The notes beneath the pieces are model-generated. The model worked only from the letters and a program-made list of their open reading frames with translations, did not search any database and was not told the DNA's origin. Position numbers and translations under genes: made by a program. Shown here one piece after another: positions 1-12,368 of a DNA stretch of 64,000 nucleotides; the stretch's first letter is position 1, and every line of letters begins with the position of its first letter. The DNA is taken from assembly GCA_001972305.1 (NCBI GenBank), contig BDDD01000080.1:1228987-1292986 (forward strand). The letters run 5' to 3'. This DNA is from Cephalotus follicularis. Its lineage: Eukaryota; Streptophyta; Magnoliopsida; Oxalidales; Cephalotaceae.

Positions 1-3000
1 GGATAACCAGGTCTTTACGCTGGACAACATGATCACATCATTTCCGATAAGGAGTATGTCGTCAACGTACAAGACAACAAAAGTCACTGAGCTCCCACTA
101 AGCTTTTTGTACACACATGGTTCATCTCGATTCTTTATGAAACCAAACTCTTTTATTGTTTGATCGAATCGGATGTTCCAGCTTCTCGAAGCTTGCTTTA
201 GTCCATAAATGGACTTTTGAAGTTTGCACACTTTCTGTTCCTCACCAACGGATATGAAACCCTCAGGTTGGGTCATATATATCTTCATCAATGTTTCCAT
301 TAAGGAAGGAAGTTTTCACATCCATTTGTCATATCTCATAGTCAAGATGTGCAGCTATAGCAAGTAAAATCCGAATGGATTTAAGCATGGCTACGGGGGA
401 GAAAGTTTCCTCATAATCAATCCATTCTCGTTGATTGTAGCCTTTGGCTACAAGCCTAGTTTTGAAGTTCTTCACCTTCCCATCATCTCCAAGCTTTCTT
501 TTGAAAATCCATTTGCAGCCTACGGGTTTAACTCTTCGAGTGCATCCACTAGATTCCAAACTTGATTGGAGTACATGGATTCCATTTCGGAATTCTTGGC
601 TTTGAGCCACTTCTCAGAGTCCATATCTGATATGGCCTCTTTGTAGTTAACGGGATCATCGTTCATGAGGTTTACCTCTTGGGTTCCTTCAATGAGAAAA
701 CTACCATAGTATCTCTCGGGTTCCCTAGGTAATCGGGTAGTTCTACGCAGAGGTTGTGTGTCTGTGGTTGTTGATTTTTCAGGCTTATGAATTTGAACAG
801 GAATGGATAGGTCCTCAACTCGTGGTGTTGTAAATTGCTCATCCAGCTCTATCATACTCCCACTACTGTCTTCCAATAGGAAGTCCTTCTCAAGAAAGGT
901 AGCTTGCCTGGTTACAAACACTTTGTTGTCAGGTGAGTAATAGAAATAATATCCTCTTGTTTCTTTAGGATATCCCACAAGTTTACATTTTATGGACCTA
1001 TAGTTCAATTTGTCTGCTGCTGCCTGCTTGACATATGCAGGGTAGCCCCATATTCTTAGATAACTAAGATTGGGTTTCTTCCCGTTCCATATCTCATATG
1101 GAGTCTTGGGAGCAGATTTTGTTGGAGTCCTGTTTAATATGAGAACACCAGTCTCCAAGGCATAACCCCAGAAAGACAGTGGAAGTTGTGCATCACTCAT
1201 CATGCTCTGCACCATGTCAAGCAAGGTACGATTTCTCCTTTTAGACACACCATTATGCTATGGTGTTCCAGGAGGCGTCCACTGAGAGATAATCCCATTA
1301 TCTCTGAGATAAGTCAAGAACTCAGTGGATAGATACTCACCACCTCGATCTGATCGAAGAGTCTTTAAATTTATCAAAGGCTTCAGATTTTTACCGCATT
1401 AGGTATAAATAACCAAACCGTGAATGATCATTGGTAAAGGTTATGAAGTAGGAATATCCACCTCTGGCATCCACTATCATTGGTCCACACACATCAGTGT
1501 GCACTAGACCCAACAGTTCTGGGGACCTTTCCCCTTTCCCTGTGAAGGGAGATTTGGTCATTTTGCCTTTGAGACAGGGTTCACAAGTTGAAAATGGTTG
1601 ATACTCTGAAAAATTAAAGTATCCATCCAAGATCAACCGGCGCACTATTTTCTCACCAATATGACCAAGTATACAGTGCCATAGATAAGATTAATTACTT
1701 TCATCTCTCTTTCTTTTATTGGCTTTTTGCATATTGAAAACAATATCATGTTTATTCAATACATATAATCCATCATGAAGGAAACATTTTGCATATATCA
1801 CATCATTCATTAAAATGGTACAACCCTTGTCCTTAAAAATAATTTGAAAACCTCCGGCTTCTAACACCTGAATTGATATGATATTCGGTAAAATGTGAGG
1901 TGAATAAATGCATTGTTTGAGTACAAAGCTCTGGCCCTAAGACAAAAAAAAAATATAAACTGATCCTACAGCCATGGCTTCAACAACTGAGCCATCTGCA
2001 AGCCGTAGATCTCCCTCACCCTTTTCGAGGTTTCTGCTATCCGTGAGAGCTTGCAAATTAGAACATATGTGAGTACCACATCCACTGTCTAAAATCTAGG
2101 AAGATGAATCAGGAATATACATATTCACCTCTATATAAGACAAATTAGGCATATCTTTGCCAATCGATTTTAGGAATGTCACAGAGTTCCTTTTCCAATG
2201 TCCTGGCTTCCCACAGTAGAAGCATGGTCCCTTAGCGGGAGGCTCTGAGGTAGACTCCTCAGTAGGTACAACTCTTGCAACAGTATTTGGCGTAGCAACA
2301 AGTTACTGTTTTGCCTGACTTGGTGGTCTGGCTACCCCTGGTTTGAAAGCAACCTTCCCCTTTGTAGAGGCGGACTTGCCCTTCCTCTTGGGCCTATGAG
2401 ACTGTCCTACCATCATGATGGGTGCCTTGCCCTTATGCACATTCACTTCCTCTTCCCTCGGCATGTTTACGAGGTTAGCCAGAGTAGCTGTTATCCTATT
2501 CATGTTAAAATTGGTGATGAAACCAGAGAAGGAAGGTGAAAGTGAATGAAGGATCAGATCTCTGCTTAGTTCAGCATCCTGAATGATGCCTAGAGCTACA
2601 AGAGATTCAATCTCATTGATCATCTTGAGCACGTGATCATTAACTGAAGATCCTTCAGCCATTTTTGTGCCATACAGCTCAGCAGTGAGCAGGAACCGAA
2701 TGTTTCTACTATTCTCTCCTTATAACTCACAGAGGTGCAGTAGAATAGTCCTAGAGTCTCGTATCGATTAATGATGGACTTGTAGGGTATTGCTCATCGA
2801 TTCCATTAGGTAGATTCTGACTTTCTTTTCATCTGCCACCCATTTCTTATAGATGGCATGATCCTCGGTTGAGCCATCTTCAGCAGGAAATGCTAGTATA
2901 GGGGCCTCTAGGACATAATCTATGTCCTCGGAACTCAAAACAGTTTTGATGTTCCACAGCTAGTCAACATAATTTGGACTTATTAGCTTATTCTTCTCAA

Positions 3001-3025
3001 GAATGATAGCTAGTGGGTTTGTCAT
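1..3025 (-). pseudogene. Decayed copia gag-pol polyprotein (element A)
   Basis: The ATG at 3025 (minus) opens a typical plant copia gag beginning MTNPLAIILEKNKL. It passes through a CCHC zinc knuckle near 2235-2190 (CFYCGKPGHWKRN) whose last cysteine is replaced by serine. Integrase follows at about 1645-610, with a zinc-finger tail (STCEPCLKGKMTKSPF), the TDVCGP region and the C-terminal SKRRNRTLLDM and RIWGYPAYVK motifs. Reverse transcriptase lies at about 610-1, with GCKWIFKRK, KARLVAKGYNQ-like and LYVDDILLIGN; the YVDD catalytic box is near 90-60. In-frame stops, for example near 1257 and just after the DYEI stretch near 330, plus frame changes show it is dead. Protease (about 2150-1700) is heavily degraded. 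Confidence 0.88.
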
Positions 3026-4593
3026 TGCGATGTCTACATATATGAAATGAAGACAACAAACATTAAATAAGATAAATTCAATTTCAATATTTAAAACCAT
3101 AAAGATTTGGTCTTTAATCTTTTAGGTTTATTTGCCTATCAGGATCCCACTGTTTTATGCGAATCTCATAATCCTCATAAATATGGGAGATGGGAAACAA
3201 CAATCCAAGTCTCATGGATCTCATTTCCAAGTGGGGATCGATGTCCTGCAACATATTCAGTATAACCTTGACAGGGGCCAAAACATTATAGTGAAACTTA
3301 CAGTTAGGCAAAACTCTTCCTAACCATACAATAGTAAGATTCCCAACCATTGTTTTTGCCTCTAGCGTACATATGACATTGACGGCATCCAAAACGCCAT
3401 ATGTATTCTAGTCAAGTTTAACCCACCATTAAACACACGATGAATCAATGAATGTAAATCCTGACGGGGCCAAAACATTCACATCCATCACTCATCTGCA
3501 TGTACAATCTCATGTTCAACTTATACAGATGTACCCAGAGAAGGCAAGTCTTGACGGGGGCCAAAACACTCACAATCTCTAAGAGCATTTATATCAGTTG
3601 CAATGGTATAAGGCAACGGCCGAGCACTATCTTGTGCCTGTTTCGCTTTAACTTGATATCTTGGGATAAATGAGGAATAATGATATATATATTCATTATT
3701 AGCTAACCCATTATTAATAAAATTTTAGGTAGATGGCATATTATGGAGAGACCGTTGGAACCTCTGGTACATAATTTAGACATGTGATATGCATCACATA
3801 CATATTACAAAATAAATGGTAGATTATAGACTTTACTAATGCAACTTGCTTGACTCTCAAACAAGCTGTTGGTCCTAGGTATGTTATTACAATCATACTT
3901 TTACTCCCATACATGCATGGGTCTTGTAATATCTATGCTCTTCTAAAACATGCTTCCATTGCGACACTCACAGTTTCAATTACATAAACCAACTATAAAC
4001 TGCAAAAACCTTGATTTAAATCAAGGGGAGTTACAAGGAGGTTAAGAAGAATTGAAGATACAAATCAAGAGAGAGAAGAAAGACATGCAAGTCTCCAAAA
4101 ATTATTACAACTTGAAAATTATGAGTATAAAACATACATTCAACAATTGAATTAAATAAGACAAAACTAGGTCAAGTCTCATGCAAAAAATATAATTCAA
4201 TCTCATTGAATTACCAAATTAATATGAGTAATTTAAGAAAAACTCTTTTTTCAGATTTGCTGTTAAATAGTTGACGCTTTGTATTAAGCGTCGACGGTTA
4301 TACGTTAAGTGTCGACGCTTCAGTCGATGCTTTGTGTAATCATCCACGCTTTGGTACAGAGTGTCATGATTAAAGCCTTAAGCGTCGACAGTTTTCTCAA
4401 AACATTAGCGCTTAGTGCTAAAGCGTCGACAGTTTACTCTAAACCGTCAGCGCTTTAGTACAGAAAGTCAAAGTGAAGCCTTAAGCGACGACAGTTTTCC
4501 TAAAACTTCAGTGCTTAATGCTTAAACGTCGACAGTTTACTATAAACCGTCGGCGCTTTATTACTTTGATGTGTGTTTTATTATGAGCGATAC
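3026..4593 (-). other. Untranslated leader of copia element A (distal part)
   Basis: About 1.57 kb between the gag start and the insertion point of element B; after B it continues at 10418-10573. No coding potential is visible. On the minus strand it holds three spaced copies of a TTTTGGCCCCGTCA-like word (plus-strand positions about 3267-3287, 3461-3480 and 3550-3570). Near its 5' side there is an array of GTCGAC-cored palindromes (4269-4560). A leader this long is unusual for copia elements and may include an older unrecognised insertion. Confidence 0.55.
4269..4560. repeat. GCGTCGACGC-type palindrome array in the leader of copia A
   Basis: Imperfect copies of the palindrome AAGCGTCGACGCTT and its variants (GTTGACGCTT, GTGTCGACGCTT, GCGTCGACAGTTT, CGTCGGCGCTT) recur about every 20-40 bp. 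The same word family continues at 10417-10461, on the other side of element B, so the array was one block before B inserted. The same words occur in unrelated elements elsewhere in the window. Confidence 0.85.
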
Positions 4594-7005
4594 TGTAACG
4601 CTCGGGATTTTCATGGAATGTAATATTGTATTTCCCGATGTAATCTATGCTTTGAATTATGAAAATCATGAATTTTCCACTTTGTAATGTTAAGACTTAA
4701 GTGAAAAGTTAAATAAATGTTGTGAGAAGTGTTGAAACAGGGCGGGCAACCGACTGTCAGAGAGAGACAGTCGATTGGATCCCCTTAAGTGGAACCAGCC
4801 GACTGCTTGGAGAAATAGCCGGCTGGAACTATCGGCAGGGACAGCCAACTGCCAAGGAAGACAGTCGACTATCATGCGTCAAACAGCATAAGTGCGCTCC
4901 ATACCTATCATGGCAGAGAAAGAGAGTGGTGTGGGGGACTGTGTCGGCAGAGGGAAAGAGAGAAAGGAAATCCATTTTTCCCCATAAAAACACAGTTTCT
5001 CCTCCTCTTTCAATCAGCTCTTCAAAGAGAGAAAAGAAATAGAGAGATTGTGAGGAAGAAAGACATAAAAGAGAGGGAGAAGTGAACCCAAATGCTCCAT
5101 ACTTAAACCGGGGGCTTGGAGGCACGAACCAGTGGAAGAACCGAGCTTGATGGAGTTGTTGGACGGGCCTGGGAGCTCTGAACGCCTCGGATCCGGGACT
5201 TAAAGAGGTGGATTGCAATTCCTAACTTGGAAATCAAAGGTAGGGGATTTTATAATTGTGATTTAAGTTCTGTTATAATGGACGCTCATAGATGAAATGC
5301 ATGCAATAGACTGTGATATGAGCATGAAATGTGTTGTTGTTGATGAATGCTCTGTTGTGTTTGGATTGGGTTGAGAATTGCATGTATTTTTTTGCTGTTT
5401 TTGTACACTGCTCGTAGAAGCAACCGACTGTCCCAGGAGGACAGCTGATTGTTTGAGGGTTACAGTCGACTGTTCAATGAGAACATCCGACTACTCGAGG
5501 GGAAATAGTTGACTATGCAAATGAGCCAGTCGATAGTTCATGCGTTTTAATGGAGGATGCCTCCTGCTGGTTGTGTAGTCGATTACCGAGTGAGGGCAGC
5601 CGACTGTTGGTGGCACAGCCGACTGTTTGGAGTGGCAGTCAACTGTCCACGTGTCGCTCTGCCCGGATTCGCTGAGGTGGCGAGGCTGGGGTGAGTAGCG
5701 ATGAGAAGACGTGTACTGTTTACGAGGCAACCGACTGTCAAGAAGAGACAGTCGACTGATAAGGGGGCAGTCGACTACCAAAATAGGACAGACAATTGTT
5801 GAAGGTAAAACAACCAACTGTCTAAAGGAGACAACCGACTGTTGGGGACTGACTTGCACTTTGAGCATATGTTTTTCATTGCATTTTGATATGAAATGAA
5901 TTTATGATTGGAATATGACTGATTCTAAAGTGTTTTATTCATTTTAGAAATGTGTACATGATTTTATACAAATCATTATTTTATACGAAAATGTATATTT
6001 TGATAAATGTATGTTTTTGATGGATTGAAACATGGTTTCAAAGATGGAATACATTTTAAAATAAATGTATTATTTTCAGTATTTTATAAAATACTTGGAA
6101 ACGATTATATTTGAATTGATTTGTTGATTGTGATTGATGCCGTACTGGCTGGGGTGACGGAGTGTCACCGATGACTAGTGGCGGGATGTTCTCCTAAGGG
6201 CCAGGAGATGGCTAGGGACGCCCAAATACAATGTTACTAGACACATAGTGCAATTAAGACAGGTTACCATGATTGTTGAACACAGAGTGCGAGCATCATG
6301 AGTTTGATTTGCCTTGTTTCGTGACCCGAGAGTCAGGGGCCGGAGTAAGAGTATGACGTCAGGGCCAGGAGATGGCGGCGCTCTTCGTACAGTTGATTCG
6401 ATTCGATTTGATTTGTCCTTTAAGACATGATTGATGATTTGATGGTTGTAGGCACTTGGCATGGTTGTACCTATTGGCATAGATACATATATGTATACAT
6501 ATATATGTATTGTGATATACTATGTATTGCATCATGGATACATTCATTTCATGACATTCATTATCATTGACCCTGAATTACACTTATATTTTAGCCGATT
6601 GAGGACAAAGGCTAACCCCCTACTATTTCAGATTGATGCAGTGTTATGGATATCGTCGGGAACTGCCGAATCAGAGGGGAGATGGAGTTTTACTTACCTG
6701 AATAAATGTTAAAAAAATGATGTATCGAAACATGTTTTATTTAGCATTACTGTATTGATATATAAATGTTGTTGATCGACTTTTGATCACGCTCCGTTTG
6801 AGGGCTTTTGACAATGGCTGAATGATATTAAATGTTGGAATCATGTGGTATGTGACGCATGATTTGGTTACTTATTCAGCTTATTATTAAATGCTTCCGC
6901 AAGATGTTATTGGAATCAAAGTTTTAAATTTATCTTATTTTTGTATAAGCTGGATTTATGTTGATTGCCATGACTTATATGTTGTCAATGAAGCGGGGTG
7001 TGACA
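4594..7005 (+). repeat. 5' LTR of gypsy element B
   Basis: About 2.41 kb, TG...CA bounded, and matched by 8983-10412 as the truncated 3' copy. It contains two clusters of CAGTCGACTG-type words (about 4735-4875 and 5418-5845). A candidate splice donor AAAG|GTAGGG lies at 5240, and a candidate branch point plus acceptor (CTAAC at 6612, CAG ending at 6631) lies further on. A hairpin GGTGAC-ggagt-GTCACC at 6153-6169 is conserved in the 3' LTR. The two copies differ by scattered substitutions, so the insertion is not recent. Confidence 0.92.
4735..5845. repeat. CAGTCGACTG-type palindrome arrays in the LTR of element B
   Basis: Two clusters (about 4735-4875 and 5418-5845) carry more than a dozen copies of CAGTCGACTGT and variants such as CAGCCGACTG, CAACCGACTG and CAGCCAACTG, spaced irregularly by about 15-40 bp. 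The consensus is palindromic around GTCGAC, like the other word family in this window, but the flanks differ (CA/TG instead of GC/GC). The second cluster recurs in the 3' LTR at 8983-9248. Confidence 0.88.
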
Positions 7006-7009
7006 ACAG

Positions 7010-7021
7010 TGGTATCAAAGC
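7010..7021 (+). other. Primer-binding site of element B (tRNA-Met type)
   Basis: TGGTATCAAAGC lies four bases after the LTR end. It differs by one base from the plant initiator tRNA-Met complement TGGTATCAGAGC. Confidence 0.85.
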
Positions 7022-7124
7022 ATATATCCATTTATATGCTTTGCTAAGATACTATCCTTGGAAATTAATTAAGTGTTCATATAAGGAAAGTTCATTGATA
7101 ATTTAAGATTGTTCCTGATGGTTA

Positions 7125-8982
7125 ATGTCATTTTATTATAGGAACAAAATAGACGGTCGGAGAAGATGCGGAAGGCGTAGGGTTGTTGACGAGGATGTTC
7201 CCGAGGAGGTAAATCTTGGGGGAGATCCGATGAATAATGTTCCACAGGGGGCCGCCAATGTAAATGTACTGGGAGCAGCGCCTGATGTGAGATATCCGAT
7301 GGACCACAGCGCTGACTATTTCCAGCAGCAGATAGCTGCTAATCAGCAGTAGATGGCTGCTAATGCGGTGAACATGGAGGAGATGCGAAGATTGTATGCT
7401 CAAGCTCAGCCTCAACAGATGGCTTCTGCTCATGGTGTACATGATGACGGTAATCGGTTTCGAAGGAACCTTGAGAGGTTCATGAGACAGAATCCTCCCA
7501 GTTTCAAAGGGGAGCTTGATGCCACTATTGCTGAGAGGTGGTTACAGGATCTAGAGAAGATCTTCGAGGTGATGGAGTGCATTGACAGGCAGAAACTGAG
7601 ATTTGCTGTGTACAGGCTACGGGGTGAGGCCACTCACTGGTGGGAGATGGTCAAAGCTAAATGGGAGGCCACTGAAATTGCTAGTACCTGGGAGAGGTTT
7701 CAGGAGGAGTTCCTGGCGACTTATGTACCCCGGATAGAACGGGAAAGGAGAGAGACAGAGCTCTTGGAGTTGCGTCAGGGTGACATGACTGTGGTCGAGT
7801 ATCAGGCCAGATTCGTGGAGCTTGCCAGGCATTCAGGCTATCTGGTGACAGATGAGGAGAAGAAGATCTGGAGGTTCCTGAGGGGTTTGCGACCAGATCT
7901 TTGATCTCAGATTAGAGCTATGGAGTTGGGTACTTTTGTGGAGGTCGCCCAGAAGGCAAAGCTATATATCGAGTGAAGAACAGGCTGAGAGAGCCCGAGC
8001 ACAGCAGAGTAAATAGACTTCTACTCAGTCTAGGCCATCGTCATCGAAATGGCAGGTTAGCGGTTCCCCTTCAAAGTCGTCGAAGTATGGATCTCAGCAG
8101 ACAACTTCTAAAAGTGATCCTAGTCAGGGGAGTAACATGAGGCCTGGAGATTGTTCCTCTTGCGGCCGTATGGGTCACACTCAGAGGAACTGTTGGTTAA
8201 AGAAAGGGTTGTGCATGAGATGTGGGGAAGCTGGCCATATGGCGAGGGATTGCCCGAGGGGTTAGACGGCAGCACCTACTGGGCCAACGAGTGGTAGTGG
8301 TTCTGCACCGGGAGCATCACAGCGGAGGGATACCGGCTAGGGTATCGTGAAAGGTAGAGATTTCATTCTCACTCAGACAAAGGTTCCATAGTCTACTTCT
8401 GTTGTGGGAGGTACTATATATGTTTACGGTTTTTCTACTAGAGTGTTGATGGATTCTGGAGCATGCATTCTTTTATTGCTTCATGATTTTCATTGTGTTT
8501 GGATGTGTTTCCTGATTGTATACCATATGTTCTCGATATGAGTACACCTACTGGGGGTTCCATGTGTACAGATTCGGTGTATAGGGGTTGTGAGATTTCT
8601 ATGGCAGGTGTTCCGTTGTATGCAGATTTGATCGTACTGCCTATACATGATTTCGACGTCATCTTGGGTATGGACTGGTTGTCAGCTTACCGTGCACGCA
8701 TGGATTGTTACAACAAGACTGTGGATTTTTGCTTACCTGATGGAACTACATTCCCGTTCAGGGGAGATAAGGGATTCTCGACGCCGATTATATCATTTAT
8801 TCGTGCCTCGAGGTATCTGGAAAAAGGGTGTGAAGGGTTTCTGGCGCATGTGATTGACAGAAGAAAGGAGAAAGGTAAGAGTCCGGAGGAAGTTCCAGTT
8901 GTGAATGAATTTCCAGATGTATTTCCTATAGACTTGGTGTCTTTACCACCGAAGATGAGCATGGAGTTTGTGATTGATCTGG
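7125..8982 (+). pseudogene. Gypsy gag and start of protease (element B), broken
   Basis: The reading frame passes through an Arg-rich N-terminus, a TAG stop at 7350, and the capsid-like retrotransposon gag domain (about 7440-7900: FKGELDATIAERWL, GEATHWWEMVKA, FLRGLRPDL). A linker then leads to two intact CCHC knuckles at about 8152-8262 (CSSCGRMGHTQRNC and CMRCGEAGHMARDC). The protease region follows, with a DSGA active-site remnant near 8452 and the conserved DFDVILGMDWL at about 8650. Coding similarity stops at EFVIDLV (about 8982), which in intact elements precedes RT; after that the sequence is LTR. Stops at 7350, near 7903 and around 8265-8340, plus a frameshift in protease, show decay. 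Confidence 0.88.
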
Positions 8983-10412
8983 TAGCCGACTGCCGAGTGA
9001 GGGCAGCCGACTGTTGGTGGCACAGCCGACTGTTTGGAGTGAAAGTCGACTGTCCACGTGTCGCTCTGCCCGGATTCGCTGAGGTGAAGAGGCTAGGGTG
9101 AGTAGTGATGAGAAGACGCGTACTGTTTATGAGGCAGCCGACTGTCAAGAAGAGACAGCCGACTGATAAGGGGGCAACCGACTGCCAAAATAGGACAGCC
9201 GACTGTTGAAGGTAAAACAGCCAACTGTAAAGAGGAGACAACCGACTGTTAGGGACTGATCTGCACTTTGAGCATATGTTTTTCATTGCATTTTGATATG
9301 AAATGAATTGATGATTGGTATATGAATGATTCTAAAGTGTTTTATTCATTTTAGAAATGTGTACATGATTTTATACAGATCATTATTTTATACGAAAATG
9401 TATATTTTGATAAATGTATATTTTCGATGGATTGAAACATGGTTTCAAAGATGGAATACATTTTAAAATAAATGTATTATTTCCAATATTTTATAAATTA
9501 CTTGGAAACGATTAGATTTGAATTGATTTGTTGATTGTGATTGATGCCGTACTGGCTTGGGTGACGGAGTGTCACCGATGGCTGGTGGCGGGATGTTCTC
9601 CTAGGGGCCAGGAGATTGCTAGGGACACCCAAATACAATGTTACTAGACACATAGTGCAAGTAATATGGGTTACCATGATTGCTGAACACAGAGTGCGAG
9701 CATCAAGAGTTTGATTTGCCTTGCTTCGTGACCCGGGAGTCGGGGGCCGGAGTAAGAGTACGACGTCGGGGCCAGGAGATGGCGGCGCTCTTCGTACAGT
9801 TGATTCTCTTTGATTTGATTTGTCCTTTGAGACATGATTGGTGATTTGATGGTTGTAGCGACTTGGCATGGTTGCACCTATTGGCATAGATACATATATG
9901 TATACATATATATGTATTGTAATATACTATGTATTGCATCATGGATACATTCATTGCATGACATTCATTATCATTGACCCTGAATTATACTTATATTTTA
10001 GCTGAGTGAGGACAAAGGCTAACCCCCTACTATTTCAGATTGATGCAGTGTTATGGATATCGTCGGGCACGACCGAATCAGAGGGGAGATGGAGTTTTAC
10101 TGACCTCAATAAATGTTAAAAAAATGATGTATCGAAACATGTTTTATTTTGGATTACTGTATTGATATATAAATGTTGTTGATTGACTTTTGATCACTCT
10201 TCGATTGAGGGATTTTGACAATGGCTTAATGATATTAAATGTTGGAATCATGTGGTATGGAACGCATGATTTGGTTACTTATTCAGCTTATTATTAAATG
10301 CTTCCGCAAGATGTTATTGGAATCAAAGTTTTAAATTTATCGTATTTTTGTATAAGCTAGATTTATGTTGATTGTCATGACTTATATGTTGTTAATGAAG
10401 CGGGGTGTGACA
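8983..10412 (+). repeat. Truncated 3' LTR of gypsy element B
   Basis: This aligns with 5578-7005 of the 5' LTR over its whole length. It includes the end of the second CAGTCGACTG array, the conserved hairpin (GGTGAC...GTCACC near 9560), the CTAACCCCC-TACTATTTCAG motif at about 10018-10039 and the terminal GTGTGACA. The first ~980 bp of the LTR are absent because of the deletion that fused it to protease. The right flank GATAC is the target duplication. Confidence 0.92.
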
Positions 10413-10417
10413 GATAC

Positions 10418-10573
10418 GTCTAACTGTCGACCGTTTGCATAAAACCGTCGACGGTTAGACAACAACATAGAATTATGCTGCTTACATCTCATGTTTTCGT
10501 CTCACGGTTTAACCCAAACAATTCAATCATATCATCAATAACACGATTCTAACTGCACATATGCATCAAATCC
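10418..10573 (-). other. Leader of copia A, LTR-proximal part
   Basis: The remainder of the element A leader between the GATAC duplication and the primer-binding site. It starts with two or three GTCGAC-cored words (about 10425-10460), continuing the array at 4269-4560. The rest is AT-rich with no feature recognised. Confidence 0.7.
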
Positions 10574-10585
10574 GCTCTGATACCA
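10574..10585 (-). other. Primer-binding site of copia A (tRNA-Met type)
   Basis: The minus strand reads TGGTATCAGAGC, an exact match to the complement of plant initiator tRNA-Met. It is three bases inside the LTR end at 10589. Confidence 0.92.
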
Positions 10586-10588
10586 ATT

Positions 10589-12368
10589 TGTTGGAACCTT
10601 ATGGTGAGCAAACAACTAATTAAAAATCTAGATGCATACAACCCTAAAATAATCCGTTATCATCTCATGATCAACAAGCCACAAGGTTCATTCAAGGATC
10701 ATTGAGTATATGTATAAAGTCAGAAATATAGATAATAAACAAGAAGGAGTGGACGGAAATAACTCACAAGATGGAGCGGCTCCTTCCTTGATAATCACGG
10801 CTTCTTGCTTGCACGGTGTGGCAATCTCCTTGATTGATTGGCACAGGTTCTAGCCTCTAAGAATAGCAGGCCTCCAAGGTATCCACTCCAAACTTCAATC
10901 TCCAACACCAGGCTTCTCAAGCTTTTCTCCTTGATCGCAAATTAGAGTGTTTTAGGTTTCTTAAGAGAGAGGAAGAGAGAGGACGGCTGCAGAGGAAGAG
11001 AAAGTGTGTTCTCTTATTTGGCTGCTAGACAAAACCTTATCCAACCTCAATTATCTCTACTCTCCTTATTTAGCCAGCCTTTTTAACATAGCCAACCTTT
11101 TTAATATAAATTGTCTTTCTTTCCTTTTAGACTACTTATTTTCCTTAATCAACATTAAGGACATTTAATCTCATTAAATGTAATTAAGAAAATTATTCTA
11201 AGTATTTTTCTCTCATAACGGTGTTGAAAATATTAGCCTGTATTGTGTATGACCATATGGGTTCACTATTATGATGGCCATAGGATTAAACCGCGAAACC
11301 CACGATTATCTTATTCGGTATTTATTATCACAAAAAGAAAAACATCTTCTCGGGCTTTTCGAATTAAAACTCTTTTAATTCTTTTCTTCCAAGATTAATT
11401 ATCAATTTAATCTCGGGCATCCTATCGGTTAACATTGACATCTAGCAATGCATAACGACCCCCGAGTAATATTAATTATCTGCGAACCACGATTTACCAG
11501 TACATGCACGTATAGTCCCTCCACTGACAATGCTCTGATTAAATACAGGGTACGGATTATGTCAGACACTAATAACTTAATCTTTTGCTACGTGATTATC
11601 TTTCGTTAGCCTTAAATAATAATAGAGGCGCCCCTCTAATATTTCACTAATGATATCAGACACTTGATATCGTGGCTAGCCTGGCTAGCCACTAAATTGG
11701 TTATGAAAATCATCATGAGAATAATCTTACTTTACTAGAAGCAATGGATTCATTATTACACGTTCACATGTCTCCATACATAAGCGTACTATGTCTAACT
11801 ATTGCCTGTATACATTTTATTGAATATGTATTTAAGCACCATCAAAACACAGCACCCTATGTATAAGACATCCAGTGGCGGCTCATGTCCAAGGACCACT
11901 TGCATTGCTGTAAAACTAGAATTCTGTCTAACAAGTAAGTAAAACTCCTTACATATATTCTATTTTCTAGTCACCTTCAGTGAACTCATTAATTAATCAA
12001 CGAGCACCCACGTAGTTGTCATAGCATCAACCATGCGAGTGAGTATGAGATCAGTCACCCTCTACTTACCGATCTGACAATACATGCTTGTTTATTCGGA
12101 TTGATCATGCCCTGAGTATCAATCCTAAAACCAGGAAGATTCGAAATAAAGTATGCCGAGATTCCAAGTCTCACATCATGATCTCATCACGAACTTAGTT
12201 CTCTTACTTTATTGCAGGACATTCATTTATCATTAAATAAATATGTATTAATGTAATGAACTCATAGTCAACGATAAAATATAAACATCTCTATTGAATA
12301 TAAATCGTTATATACAAAATAGAGTAAATACAAGCTCGGCACTGGCTTGCAGGACTTTATCTCTAACA
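10589..12368 (-). repeat. 5' LTR of copia A
   Basis: About 1.78 kb. On the minus strand it runs TGTTAGAGATAAAG...GGTTCCAACA, with matching TGTT/AACA termini and the primer-binding site immediately inside. A CT/GA-rich stretch near 10960-11010 is typical of LTR leader regions. No coding potential is visible. The partner 3' LTR is outside the window, so divergence cannot be judged. Confidence 0.85.

Larger units (their letters stand above)
4594..10412 (+). mobile_element. Ty3/gypsy element B (internal deletion derivative) nested in copia A
   Basis: The element starts TGTAACGCTC at 4594 and ends GTGTGACA at 10412. The 5 bp duplication GATAC (4589-4593 and 10413-10417) flanks it exactly, so both ends are secure. 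It has a full 5' LTR (4594-7005), a primer-binding site, gag and the start of protease. Around 8982 the sequence jumps directly into the middle of the 3' LTR. Most of pol (RT, RNase H, integrase) and the first ~980 bp of the 3' LTR are missing. It is a deletion derivative that could move only in trans. The gag and LTR style match the Tekay/Del chromovirus group. Confidence 0.92.
1..12368 (-). mobile_element. Ty1/copia LTR retrotransposon A (5' LTR, leader, gag and part of pol; interrupted)
   Basis: A minus-strand copia element whose 3' end lies beyond the left edge. Read on the minus strand it has a 5' LTR (12368 down to 10589), a primer-binding site at 10585-10574, a long leader, gag starting at 3025, then protease, integrase and reverse transcriptase down to position 1. 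The order gag-PR-IN-RT is the copia order. Gypsy element B (4594-10412) sits inside the leader and is flanked by the 5 bp duplication GATAC. The bases right of the LTR are CTTAA, which fit the host tandem repeat seen again near 15490 and 15950. That repeat sets the LTR boundary at 12368, not about 110 bp further right where another TAACA occurs. Several stops and frameshifts make it inactive. Confidence 0.85.

Noticed and set aside
4269-4560. CRISPR-like array of short repeats
   Set aside because: Repeats are imperfect, palindromic and irregularly spaced, spacers have no fixed length, and the sequence is plant nuclear retrotransposon.
4722-5868. ORFs of 60-130 residues over the CAGTCGACTG arrays on both strands
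   Set aside because: They overlap each other, translate the repeat words, and lie inside a defined LTR.
7010-7021. tRNA gene
   Set aside because: Only the 12-base primer-binding complement is present here and at the other sites; no cloverleaf surrounds any of them.
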